From Sergeia podlipaevii (taxonomy: Eukaryota; Euglenozoa; Kinetoplastea; Trypanosomatida; Trypanosomatidae), in contig JASANZ010002042.1 in the NCBI GenBank assembly GCA_030849805.1, positions 1 to 38,624 on the forward strand: a stretch of 38,624 nt of DNA. Reading direction: 5' to 3'. Below the pieces are notes generated by a model. The model did not search any database, was not told the DNA's origin, and worked only from the letters and a program-made list of their open reading frames with translations. A program made the translations under genes and the position numbers. Shown one piece after another: positions 9,632-19,300 of the stretch (position 1 is the first letter of the stretch; each line of letters begins with the position of its first letter).

Positions 9632-11206
9632 CTACTTTTTCTTACTACCGTTTTCATTTCTCGCTCCCGTCATAGAAGTGGAGGACAGTGGAGTGACGGA
9701 AGAAGAAGAACGGGCAGAGCGAGAAGAAGCGAGAGGAGCCGCCGCCGCCGCCATCGACGTTAGCTCCACCATTCCACCTCCATCACCACTTACCAAGCGA
9801 CTAAGCAGCGTCGCACACGCCGTGTTTACATTGAGGGAAACTTCTTGTGGTCTCAACTTCATCAGTCGCTTCGCATTGCGCGCTCGCTGCTCCACAACAG
9901 AAGCTTCTCCTCCCTCAACGTCAGTGTCCTCGCTGCTATTGTTGAGGGTATCTGCCGCCTGAACGTAGGCGCGAGTTTCGGCTTCACGTAGACGACGCTG
10001 TCGTGGGGAGCGGACGTGAATAGCGTGCGTGCACATAGCAACGACACTCTCTGCAATGCCAGTGTCTTCGTTACCAAGCAGAAGCACCTTTACTGTGCGC
10101 CTGCCGTCCTTCTCAACAATAGAGGGCGAAGAGAAGAGAGAAGAGCTCATGGAGCTTGTCGCCTGCACCGCCTCACTTGATTCGCTGGCCTTCACATCTG
10201 TGTGGGCCTCGTCCTCCCTCTCCCCCCGTTGCGTTCGCCGCTGCTGCTGCTGCTGAGGAGGAGAGGTGCGCACTACAGACGCAATTAATTGAAAATCCAT
10301 CAGGAATCTCTCCCTAGTTTGCTGATGTGGCTGCGCTTGCATCTCCGCCAAGGTCTTACGGAGAAACTGCTCCGTGGACACAGTAGACCTGCAAACACTC
10401 ATGTACTCCAGGAAGCCAGTGCTAGTGCGTGCCACAACTGGAGTGCAGCTCGCGCAGTCCGGACTTAACACGACGTAATCGACGCCAAAAAAAAAGGCAG
10501 TGCGCAGAATGCTGCCAACGTTCGTGGGATCTACAATGCGATCAAGATAGAGCACCAACACGTCATCCCATTCTTCCTGCCCCTCCGTCGCATGCTCACA
10601 AGTACTATACCTCGCCGTGTCACCACCAGTCAGCAAAGAAACGTACTTCTCTGATAGCACCTCCATGATGGAGGCTACGGGAGTAGGACGGAACGTCGCC
10701 ACCTCTAGCACTACATTTTGATTTCTCCGCTCGCCGCACAGCTGCACGAGCTCTTTACGTGGAACGAAGCGCACAGGTACCTCCAGGTGCTTCGCGAGAG
10801 CTGTGATGCGGTGAAGTGCGGTGTAAGAAGGTGGTATGATGCGTCGTGCGCGGGAAGATCCTCCCCCTCCTCCTTCCTTGTTACCTCCATCGGCACCCTC
10901 CACACTGAAGTCACGGACATAAAGGCAGTTGATGAAAGGGCGGTGTGGATGATGGAGGGGCGGTAGTGTCTGCTGTTGTTGCTGCTGCTGTATGTGTGAA
11001 GCCGTCGCCTCTTCACTCCTTGAGGCAGCGCAAGAGGAAAAGACGGTTGCTGCTGCTTCTGACTTCGCAAATGCTCGTAATGTGTTGAGCACAGAGTGAG
11101 TGCCGTAGAGGCGGTCCGTGTGCCTAGGGGGAGGCTTTGGGATTGGGCTCCAGCGGTAGCCAGTGGACTTGTTCACAGCTCGCAGTAAACTGCCATTATT
11201 AAACAT
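9632..11206 (-). CDS. SpoU/TrmH-family RNA 2'-O-ribose methyltransferase, probably rRNA
   Basis: 524 residues, clean ATG. The family transfers a methyl group from S-adenosylmethionine to a ribose 2'-OH using a trefoil-knot SPOUT fold. The N-terminal substrate domain is visible: RLYGTHSVLNTL at 32-43 and a segment ending NQNVVLEV near 162-169. Motif 1 is DPTNVGSILRTAFFFG at 226-241, with N229 and R235 in the expected positions. Motif 2 is LLLGNEDTGI at 375-384, with G378-N379-E380. Motif 3 is SLNVNTACATLL at 457-468. Low-complexity inserts (poly-Gln, poly-Ser, Gly/Lys) separate the blocks, and about 55 residues stand between motifs 2 and 3 where bacterial members have about 15-20. The domain order is like RlmB and mitochondrial MRM1, so 2'-O-methylation of mitochondrial or nucleolar rRNA is likely. 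The target base and compartment are not shown; the N-terminus has few acidic residues and could be mitochondrial. Confidence 0.92.
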   Translation of the reverse strand: MFNNGSLLRAVNKSTGYRWSPIPKPPPRHTDRLYGTHSVLNTLRAFAKSEAAATVFSSCAASRSEEATASHIQQQQQQQTLPPLHHPHRPFINCLYVRDFSVEGADGGNKEGGGGGSSRARRIIPPSYTALHRITALAKHLEVPVRFVPRKELVQLCGERRNQNVVLEVATFRPTPVASIMEVLSEKYVSLLTGGDTARYSTCEHATEGQEEWDDVLVLYLDRIVDPTNVGSILRTAFFFGVDYVVLSPDCASCTPVVARTSTGFLEYMSVCRSTVSTEQFLRKTLAEMQAQPHQQTRERFLMDFQLIASVVRTSPPQQQQQRRTQRGEREDEAHTDVKASESSEAVQATSSMSSSLFSSPSIVEKDGRRTVKVLLLGNEDTGIAESVVAMCTHAIHVRSPRQRRLREAETRAYVQAADTLNNSSEDTDVEGGEASVVEQRARNAKRLMKLRPQEVSLNVNTACATLLSRLVSGDGGGMVELTSMAAAAAPLASSRSARSSSSVTPLSSTSMTGARNENGSKKK

Positions 11207-11267
11207 AATGCTACACCTTTTTATTATGGTTTCCCTCTGTCCTTCTATGCCTTTATTTGATAGTGTG

Positions 11268-11305
11268 CTATTGTTTTAAAAAAAAAAAAAAAAGATAAAA
11301 GAAGG
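11268..11305 (-). promoter_or_regulatory. Predicted spliced-leader acceptor of methyltransferase gene
   Basis: The minus strand has a T-rich tract over 11278-11305 followed by the first AG at 11268-11269, giving a 5' UTR of about 61 bases. Confidence 0.55.
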
Positions 11306-11393
11306 CTTTTAAGGTCCTCGTGCGCTATCCCATACACGCCTGTTTATGTGCATGTTAGTCAAGCAAAAAAAGGAAGAAGAAAAAAAAAAAAAA

Positions 11394-11616
11394 AGTAACA
11401 CAGAGATAATAGGTTGAGGGGGGGGGAAGTGTGCGATTTGGTCAAAAGAGACAAAAAGAAAAAAAAAAAGACTGGTACCTTCAGCAAGAATGAAGAAGAA
11501 NAAAAAAATAGTAACACAGAGATAATAGGTTGAGGGGGGGGGAAGTGTGCGATTTGGTCAAAAGAGACAAAAAGAAAAAAAAAAAGACTGGTACCTTCAG
11601 CAAGAATGAAGAAGAA
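11394..11616. repeat. Two identical 107-base direct copies separated by an N
   Basis: Copy one spans 11394-11500 and copy two 11510-11616. Both include a nine-G run and the same A homopolymers. Between them is a single N at 11501 followed by AAAAAAAT. Identity through slippage-prone homopolymers plus the N suggests an unmerged contig overlap rather than a real tandem duplication. Confidence 0.9.
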
Positions 11617-12129
11617 TAGTAGAAGCACCGCCAGTGCATCTATCTTACAAAATGAAAACAAAATAAGAATAAATCTATTCTGTTTGTTTGTGGTTTGTTT
11701 GTTCGTTACTTTCCGTTTTTTTTTTTTTGAGGAGATGAAAGCTGATCAAAAAGAAAAGGAAAATTAAAGAAAAGATACTTTGTGAACTACAAAAAAAAAA
11801 AATTGTAACACTACCAAACCTCTCAAGAAAGCCCGCAAGTATACACACACACATATATATGCGATCGTGACGAGTGGCATCACTACTTACCTCCTGTGCC
11901 ATGACGGCCTTCACGTACAGGTCCCAACAACAAGACACCTATATATATTGATGTTGAGTGTAACAATAACAACAACACGGATAAAAGAGAAGTAAAGGGG
12001 AGAAAATAAAATGCCAGAAGAAATGTCACTCTACATGGCTTTTTCTTCGATCTCCACTCTTTATGTGTTTGTGCGTGCCCGTGTCACCATCCACTCCACT
12101 CCACTCAGCTCCATCATTTCATTTCTTTG

Positions 12130-13950
12130 CTATCGCACGATATTCTTCGGCATCAACGTTACGTAATTCTGCAGAATCGACCTCCAGCTTCGCTTATAGC
12201 GTCGCATGATTTTCATCTGGAAGCGAGACGCCATGTAAGACATTTGCCCTCTCTCCTTCAAGCTATATCGCATGAGGAGCGCGTGATGATCAAGCTCCTC
12301 CATGACTTGCAGACGACGCTCCTTCAAAAAGTGATGTACGTCCTCTCCACCCGCAATGGCACGGGCGAGGCCAAAGCAATCGGTAAAGCCCTGCGCATCG
12401 GCCACATCAACGGCGTCAAAGCACGAGCCATGCGCGGCGTGAGCAATCTTGATAACGCGGCCACCACCCTCTGACCAATGTGGCATTAGAAAGATAGGAG
12501 ACCTATACACCAACGCGCTAGATTTGGTAAAGTTCTGCTGCACATGTGTAAACATGGGGCGGAACATAGTGTGCGAGACGTACCCTGGCACGCCAGAGGT
12601 CCAGTGCATCACCACATCATCCCAGAACTGCTTGGTACTTGTGCTCTTGAGGCGTGGATCGGACGCGCCATCGGGAATGGACATCACCACGTTGTAGAAA
12701 AGCTTCGTGGCCATCATCGTCGGCCGCACCGTCATCTTCGCGTCTCGCGGGGTCAATATCTCCACAATCTCTTGCGAGCCCGGAGTAAAGCGCTTTTCGT
12801 ACTTGCCGAGCTCCGGTAGTGGCGGCACACACACCTCCAGCCAGCGCGCTGCCTTGTTGAAGTTCTCCTTGAACTTCTCTGCGTTCTCAGAGCGCTGCTG
12901 CAGCTCCTCGTTCGTGATGGTGAGTTCAGGCACCAGGTCCTGATTGCGGGAAGTGCATATAACACCGAGGTAGTCATGGTGCACGCCACTAGAGAACCGG
13001 ACCCGCACCCCACCGTTCTCCAGCGCCTCAAGCCCACCACGATCGATGTGAGGCTTGGGAAGCACATGACAGCTGTGCGCGCCGACGTTGCATAGGGAAA
13101 GCATGGCCGCCTCGACTTTGAGGCGGTCACAGCAGAAAAAAGTCGGACTCTCACCCTTCTCACGGAACTCGTTCAGATCAACGTCACACATATCGTTACC
13201 CACGTGATCGAAAGTTAGAACACGGCCTACCACACTACCGGACGGCACCGACACGTTCAGGACATCCCCCATGAGCTGCGTCACAGAGGGCGTTAACACG
13301 ATCGTGCCGCGGTCCATGTCATTGCTGGAGGTGTGATGAGCAAGATCGCACTCCAGCCCATGCACACGTAGGCACAGCGCCATGAAGGGGGCCATCAGGC
13401 CGTCACCCACAATGAGGTATTTCCCTTGTGAGGCCACATCGCCGCCTTGGTTGATAAAGTGACTGAGTTCTCCACCGCGACGAGCACCAAAGGAGGTGAG
13501 AGCGTGACGATCCTGGCTCTTCTGCTGCGGGTGGCTCTGCACCGCTCCTGAACGGCCTCGCTTGCCGCCCGCTGCCAGCGCACGACTGCCATACAGAGAA
13601 AGCCGACGGTGATGCGCAGCATCGCTGGCCGCGGAGGCCTGTGCCACAGTGCGGGTCCTAAAGGTATCGAAGGACTCTACCACCTCACCACCACCAACTG
13701 TGGCGGCCGCGGGAGCAGCACCAGCAGGACTAACATCGGCTGTAAATGTGGAGGCATCCTCTGAAGACGGGGGAGATGGCGAGGAACACGACGCAGAAGC
13801 GCTTCCAGATGTCGCCTTCCCAGCCTTTACTTCGGTCTTCTTGTCTAATTTCGCGCCTGGCTTCTCAGCAGCAACGCTTTCTTCTGCAACGTTCTCAGAT
13901 TTCCTGGTGGCGTCTGCAGCCGGCGCATTACTATCTTCTTTCTGAGGCAT
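12130..13950 (-). CDS. FAD-dependent monooxygenase-like protein (PHBH fold), altered FAD motif
   Basis: 606 residues from the ATG at 13950 (MPQKEDSN). The frame extends to 14061 only through a GTG inside a CA repeat, so I reject that longer start. Residues 1-165 are low complexity. A Rossmann-type FAD/NAD motif follows: KYLIVGDGLMAPFMALCLRV from 177, with G182, G184 and A187. Next come RGTIVLTPSVTQLMGDVLNV and FCCDRLKVEAAML, like the segments after the first beta-alpha-beta unit in p-hydroxybenzoate-hydroxylase-fold enzymes (UbiH/COQ6, squalene epoxidase). Near 499-535, GRVIKIAHAAHGSCFDAVDVADAQGF occupies the place of the usual G-D-AAH FAD-ribityl motif, but the GD is replaced by A503-H504. 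Flavin binding may therefore be weak or lost. No clear targeting signal or membrane anchor. Substrate unknown; it could be an active hydroxylase or a non-catalytic relative. Confidence 0.8.
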   Translation of the reverse strand: MPQKEDSNAPAADATRKSENVAEESVAAEKPGAKLDKKTEVKAGKATSGSASASCSSPSPPSSEDASTFTADVSPAGAAPAAATVGGGEVVESFDTFRTRTVAQASAASDAAHHRRLSLYGSRALAAGGKRGRSGAVQSHPQQKSQDRHALTSFGARRGGELSHFINQGGDVASQGKYLIVGDGLMAPFMALCLRVHGLECDLAHHTSSNDMDRGTIVLTPSVTQLMGDVLNVSVPSGSVVGRVLTFDHVGNDMCDVDLNEFREKGESPTFFCCDRLKVEAAMLSLCNVGAHSCHVLPKPHIDRGGLEALENGGVRVRFSSGVHHDYLGVICTSRNQDLVPELTITNEELQQRSENAEKFKENFNKAARWLEVCVPPLPELGKYEKRFTPGSQEIVEILTPRDAKMTVRPTMMATKLFYNVVMSIPDGASDPRLKSTSTKQFWDDVVMHWTSGVPGYVSHTMFRPMFTHVQQNFTKSSALVYRSPIFLMPHWSEGGGRVIKIAHAAHGSCFDAVDVADAQGFTDCFGLARAIAGGEDVHHFLKERRLQVMEELDHHALLMRYSLKERGQMSYMASRFQMKIMRRYKRSWRSILQNYVTLMPKNIVR

Positions 13951-14031
13951 AATATAGTGAATCAGCAGGAGGAGTCTTCGTCGGTATTTTCTTCCTTGCC
14001 GTCGTCTTACTCCTGTCGCTATACTATACCC

Positions 14032-14052
14032 TGTGTGTGTGTGTGTGTGTGT
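14032..14052. repeat. (TG)10.5 microsatellite
   Basis: Perfect TG run, CA in the sense RNA, lying between the predicted acceptor and the monooxygenase-like start codon. Confidence 0.95.
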
Positions 14053-14084
14053 TGAAACCACGATTGTGCCTCTGCCACTTAGTA

Positions 14085-14137
14085 CTTTAAAAAAAAAAAA
14101 AAAAACAGAGAAAGAGAGAAAAGGAGAGAGAAAGCGG
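14085..14137 (-). promoter_or_regulatory. Predicted spliced-leader acceptor of monooxygenase-like gene
   Basis: The minus strand shows a tract of nearly 50 bases of C and T, ending in a T17 run, then the first AG at 14085-14086. The 5' UTR would be about 134 bases. This is one of the clearest acceptors in the window and supports the start at 13950. Confidence 0.65.
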
Positions 14138-14437
14138 AATAGTTATCAACAAAAACGATGCTTCAAGTCTGTGTAGTTGTTTATGTTTGTAGTATCATGA
14201 AAAAAGAGAAGGAGGAGAGAGTGCAACTTGTCTCATCAAAAAGAGGGAAGGGTGAAGTGTCATGTGTATTGCATAAGAGCATAGAGAGAGAGCAACGATA
14301 AACAATTTTTTTTTTCTTACAACGAGATTTGAATAATGCCGTTAAGTACGTATCTGGAAGCGCGCGTACGTTGACGGGATGTTGAGAAGACTGTAAAGCA
14401 AAGAAAAGAAAAGACGTGAATGTTGCCGGCTTCATGG

Positions 14438-15262
14438 CTAATCTCTCTTTTCATAGATACCTTGCACGCAGACGACGTGCTCAAGATCGTTGATTGATAA
14501 GCGCTTGAATGCCATGCAGATCAACTCGGCAGAGCGCATCGTGTTGAGGTCCTCGCCGGTGCAATAGGGGTTATCAAACGGAAACTCGCCATAATATCTG
14601 GCAAATGCGTTTTCAATGGTTGTAGACAGTACCTGAGGGTCAGTTGAAGGATAGTGCTTCTGCAGTACAAAAGCGTGTGCCTGCCAGTACGTAATGGGCG
14701 GCAACACTGCGTCCAGGTCACTACCAGTGGCCTCGTAGTACTCATTCATGTCTGCGTACATGCTAAGCAGTTCACGCTTCTTCACATACCTCTTCAATTT
14801 CTTGTACATGAAGCCGGCCGCTACATTGACCACCTTTGTGCGAGTTTCTGTAAAGATTTGTTCATCAAAGCCTAACGAAATACGCAGTCGGTTTCGCTTT
14901 CGCCAATCCCGCTCTTCGTTGATCTCGCTAGTCTGTTGAAGATTGTTGAGCCAGCGCTTGGGTGCTCCCAACGCAACCCGTAAGACGACCTTATCGCGGA
15001 ACACAGCGTCAAAGCGTCTAAAATGCGGAGATACCTCACACAGGCCTCCCAGATGCTCCTGGATGCGCACAGCGAAGTCTCGGACGTAGTGTGGGTTCCT
15101 CTCAGCAAGGTCAGGGTCGCAGCACGGTGCGTTGATGCACATATCACATTGGAAGGGAGCTCGATGCTTGACGAAGGCGGACAACTCCGCGTCAGCGCCT
15201 AAGACCTTTCTAGCTGCGTCATGGATGTGGAGGTAGTGCGAGCGAGGAATGTATGCGCACAT
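14438..15262 (-). CDS. Conserved-type hypothetical protein with N-terminal cysteine cluster
   Basis: 274 residues, clean ATG, and the only protein here without low-complexity inserts, which suggests a compact, constrained fold. I do not recognise the family. A cysteine cluster FQCDMCINAPCCDP places Cys at 39, 42, 47 and 48, a spacing that could bind a metal or form disulphides. The rest is rich in charged and aromatic residues with predicted helices (for example MYKKLKRYVKKRELLSMYADMNEYYE, here split by eye near 152-177). No signal peptide or membrane segment. The N-terminus (MCAYIPRSHYLHIHDAARKV) has a few basic residues and could be a weak presequence. A mitochondrial-complex or ribosome-associated subunit is possible, but that is a guess. 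Coding composition matches the neighbours. Confidence 0.8.
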   Translation of the reverse strand: MCAYIPRSHYLHIHDAARKVLGADAELSAFVKHRAPFQCDMCINAPCCDPDLAERNPHYVRDFAVRIQEHLGGLCEVSPHFRRFDAVFRDKVVLRVALGAPKRWLNNLQQTSEINEERDWRKRNRLRISLGFDEQIFTETRTKVVNVAAGFMYKKLKRYVKKRELLSMYADMNEYYEATGSDLDAVLPPITYWQAHAFVLQKHYPSTDPQVLSTTIENAFARYYGEFPFDNPYCTGEDLNTMRSAELICMAFKRLSINDLEHVVCVQGIYEKRD

Positions 15263-15548
15263 GCATATATATGTAAATGTATGTATGTATGTATGTATGT
15301 GTGCGGTGCTATTTTACGCGCAGCCACACATACACACTCGTCTATTTTAGTGAAATGGATGATGGTTTATGTAGTCGTCCATGCGATATCTTTCTGTAAC
15401 TTAGATTTTCGCTTTCCTTTCGAATAGCGCTAATTGCTCACTATGCATGCACGCCACTACTCGTATATACTTTTAGATTTCCTTTTTTTAAAAGTAATCG
15501 TATTGATAAACAGTTGCATATTATGGGGAAAAAATAAAATGGAGGAGG

Positions 15549-15581
<33 letters not shown>

Positions 15582-16380
15582 TAAAACGTGAGCATTATAT
15601 ATTTTTCCACTCCCCACAACATCTGTGGATATGCAATTTATAGAGCAATTGCAGACATACAGTTCTTTCCTTCATCTTCTTCTCACTCTCCCACTTGTTT
15701 TTCATGTTGTTGTTGTTGGTTGTTTGTTTTGCATTCGCAGCGAACGTATTCTACAAATATGTACTTCAAAACACTTCTAATACAGGTCGCATGTGCGCAT
15801 GTGTGCGTGTGTATATATTGTATGTATGTACGTGTGTGTAGATCCACAACAGCAGCCAATAAAAAAAGATGAGGGAAAGGAAAAGAAAAAACAAAAAAAA
15901 AACAGAGGAAGAGAAGAGGGGTTGGAAAAGCAAACTTTAATGCAAGAACGTACGCTATCAAATAGAAGCCTAAGTAGTACAAACTACAATTTGATAAAGA
16001 TAGAGACACATTGTAAGTGCCCTCATTTTTTTTTCTTCTCTTTCTCTCCCCCTCCCCCAATCGTCCTTCCCTCCTCCCCGCTGCATCTCTGATCGCAAGT
16101 CTATCTAAAACTCTAAAAAAGAAAAAAAGGAAAAACGTTCATCTTGCATCAAACCATAAACGAAAAAAAAGAGGTCGAGGAAAGAGAGAAAAGAAAAAAA
16201 AAGAGAGAGCGAGAAACACAACGCAATTGAATCTGTTGCTTTAGCAAAGAAAGAACACACAGCCTAGAAGACAAACACACACCACACCTCTATATACGCA
16301 TCACCTCCCACCATCTCTCCCTCTCTCTCCGTCTTTTCCCTTCTCTAAGCTCTTATGTTTGCTTTTCCTTTTCTTTTTTT
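15263..16380. other. Spacer between condensin and Cys-cluster genes
   Basis: 1.1 kb, AT-rich, with a TATG tetranucleotide repeat at about 15278-15300, a GA run near 15550-15572, TG/TA patches near 15795-15840 and a C-rich block at 16046-16080. It holds the Cys-cluster gene acceptor and the condensin 3' UTR. No gene seen. Confidence 0.7.
15482..15579 (-). promoter_or_regulatory. Predicted spliced-leader acceptor of Cys-cluster gene
   Basis: The sense strand carries a pyrimidine tract of about 50 bases (15525-15579, largely CT repeats). The first AG after it, at 15482-15483, is about 40 bases away and gives a 5' UTR near 219 bases. The distance makes the exact site uncertain. Confidence 0.45.
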
Positions 16381-19300
16381 TTAGTGCGCCACCTTCTGTG
16401 CAAAGCCACGCACAACCAAGTCGTCCAGCGTGCTCACATTGTCCAGCACAACGTTGTGCTCGTTAGCAAGAAATAAAATAGAAAAGAAGAGAAACGCAGG
16501 AGACAACGTGTTGGTAGAAGAAATCGTCGGCACCGCGGGCAGGATAGCCTTCACAACGTCGCTCAAATGGGGAAGTTCATTGTACGGCGGCGCGCCTTGA
16601 TGGTTCACGCCTTCATCTTCCTCTTCCTCTCTCTCTACACCACGTGGCCTGCCAGTGCTCTTGGCAGCGGCACCGGTGTCAGCATCCTCCTCGGCATCGT
16701 CCTCGTCGTCGCCGTCACGCGCTCGCTTGCGGTTCGCCTTCTCCAGCAGCGCACGCGCGTGTCTTTTCATCATCATCTTTGCGGGTGGTGTCTGTCCAGA
16801 CTGCGACGACGGGTCCTGCCTGCACTCCACGACGCCATCTGTAGAAATGTACGGGTTGCTCTCCATCAACTCCTGCAGTGCCCCCCACATGGTCTGACGC
16901 AGCTTCACCACGTCGACCTGGTTCGGAATAGTCGCCTCTGTCGTCTGCAGGGCATGGGCCATCTCAAGCGGGTCTGTGAGGGAGCCACGGCTGGCTCGCA
17001 ACGTGCTGGCACGAGCAGAGGCCGCCACAAACTGTTCCTCTGCAGCAGCTGCAGCCTGACGCTCAAACTGAGTTAAGAGCTGTCGCTCCGCGAGAGAAGA
17101 CTCGGCTGCGTAAGTGTCGTAGTCATCATCGCCGCCGCCGGTGCCATAGTCGTAGTGATCGTACCCGCCATCATCGCCATCATCGACCTCTGCACCGCCG
17201 GGAAAGAACTCCACTGGCATATCCTGCATGGACATGCCTGTGTCCTCTCCGTCTAGCCCCTCGCCTTGCTTGCCATGTGTAGGCCCCGCCCCAGCTGCTG
17301 CTGCTGCGACGCTGCCGTTGCTGTTGATGAGCTGACCAGTTGCGGACTTGCGCAGTAGGTTCCACTCCGAGAGTGGCGTGCAGTAGGGCTGGAAGAAAGA
17401 GGCAATGTCGACTGGGTAGGGCAGGTAGCGCGGGATGGACACGCCAGGAACAGGATCTGATGTCAGGACAATGCCCGCCTGCTCCGCCTTCTCCTTCTGA
17501 AAGCTGCTCTGTGTATACGACAACACCGCGTGAGCCACGTCCTTACCAAGAAGAATCTCGCGGCCAAGTGAGGTGATGTTCTTAGTCGCCGTGGCAGACT
17601 GCTTGAGCGCGCTTCCGTCGACCTCCGCTTTGTTAAAGGAGATGGTGCTCGCCTCCTTCAGTTGCTTCTCGTCCGGAAGATGAAACACAACCGTACGCTC
17701 CTTCTTGACTCGTGCGCTGGGAGCGGCAGCGGCGGCGGACTGCTGAAGTCCCTTCTGCTGAGCGTTGGCGCCAATATGGTGCTCCCTGCGCAGTCTCGAC
17801 AGCTCCGAGTGGGGCAGTGCGTTCGCCAGCGGGTTGCGCGGCAGTTCACTGAGTGGACACCAGGAAGACGGGTCCTCTGCTTCCAGCGCGAGTTGCGCCA
17901 TACCACCTCGGAGAAAGAGTGTATCCATTGACTGCATCTCCGCAGCGCCAGACACGAGCTGGCGAGCGGCGGTGGCTCCGGCGTCAGAAATTGTGGAGGA
18001 AAGACCTGCGCTTGCGCCAAAGCCAGACCCGCGCGCTGTGCCGCTCTCCTCCTCCATCTCCGCCGACTCACCACCGTAACCATCATCGTCGTAGCCGCCA
18101 TCACCACCACCGCCATCGTCGTCGTTGTACTGATCGTCATAGGTACCAGCAAACATGTTGTTGGGGGCTACACCACCGCTCTCTTCATTACTGGAGCTGC
18201 CAGTCGCAGCAGCTGGTGCCTCGGCCTCCCCTCGCAGCTCCGTCTTCATAGCAGAATGAGAAAGCACCAGCAGCGCATCCACCGCGCTGCCGCCACTGGC
18301 CCGCGCCGCCGCAGAGGCAGACGCAGAGGTCGCAATCGTTGTGCCACTGTTCATCTCCACAAAGGGCAATGCACGAGGCAAGTCAGTGGGGATGGTGTGG
18401 ATGGCAGTGTCGTATTCAACAATGCGCAGGGAGCGGCGGCGTTGCGCTTCCTCCTTCTCTTCCATTTCTAAACGGTGCTCCTCCGCGACGGCATCATCAT
18501 CCTCCTCTGCGTCCTCGTCGTCTTCGTCATATTCCGACTTGACTGCCTTAGATCGCGCCGCTGTGGTGGAACCCCGAGAAGATCGCGTGGATGAGGTTCC
18601 CATCAACTTCTGCATCTGTTTCGCCTTCTTCGCAGAAAACTCCCTATGGACGACGGAGTAGTCAACATCAAGAATAATGTTCCCCTCTCTTCCCATGGGT
18701 GCATTGTTCATCAAGAGACCCTGTGCGTTTCCTTGATCAAACCTCTCTGTGATCGCACGGAACTGCGCATTCACGCCTGTTTGTGTGAGCGCCGTCTTCG
18801 CCTTGCGATCCAAGTTGAGCTCTGTTTCGTCCATTGCCAGCGTACGCACCAGCGCACGGGCCTTTTGCTTGTTTGCACGAGCTCCAGCAGCACCACCGCG
18901 GCTGTCCTCACCGGCACCACTTCCATCGCCACTGCCCGATCCATCGCCGTCGCCGTCCGCGCCTTCACCCACATCATTGCGCAGGAGGCGTTGCACCATC
19001 TGATTGCTTCGGTTGTATGTGCTGTCCACGCGGCTCGTCCATACCTTGGAGCACCCTTCCACCACCGTTGCCGCCTTCGCAAAACCCGAGTAGTCATCCG
19101 CGGTGTTTGCCTCAAGTGTGCTCTGGATGGTGTGAGTAATGCCCTCTAGCAAGTCACTAGCCTCCTTGCTCGCCCACGCGTTCTTGATGGTGATCTTGCC
19201 CTCGATCGCTTGGTTAAGGGCGAGATCAAGATCCTGGACGGTGTGGAAACGTGGTCTCTGTCGAGGCAGACGCTTGAACTGCTCTTGTGTAAGGCCTAGC

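Larger units (their letters stand above)
11207..12129. other. Spacer between monooxygenase-like and methyltransferase genes
   Basis: 0.92 kb, AT-rich, with long A runs. It contains the predicted methyltransferase acceptor and a 107-base exact duplication around an N at 11501. No gene seen; the apparent frames across it are low-complexity and cross the N. Confidence 0.7.
13951..14437. other. Spacer between Cys-cluster and monooxygenase-like genes
   Basis: About 0.49 kb with a TG repeat at 14032-14052, a long purine tract at 14089-14137 (sense strand pyrimidine) and a further A/G-rich stretch. No gene seen. Confidence 0.7.

Noticed and set aside
11359..11661. Minus-strand frame through the duplication with an X residue
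   Set aside because: Crosses the N and consists of Phe/Leu/Ser homopolymer translation duplicated by the probable assembly scar.
13951..14061. Extension of the monooxygenase-like frame to 14061
   Set aside because: It starts at a GTG and encodes a His-Thr run from the CA microsatellite, then a basic stretch; the ATG at 13950 fits the predicted acceptor.
16046..16080. Second G-quadruplex candidate downstream of condensin
   Set aside because: The sense strand has four G runs but one loop is about ten bases, beyond the usual limit, so the fold is weakly supported.
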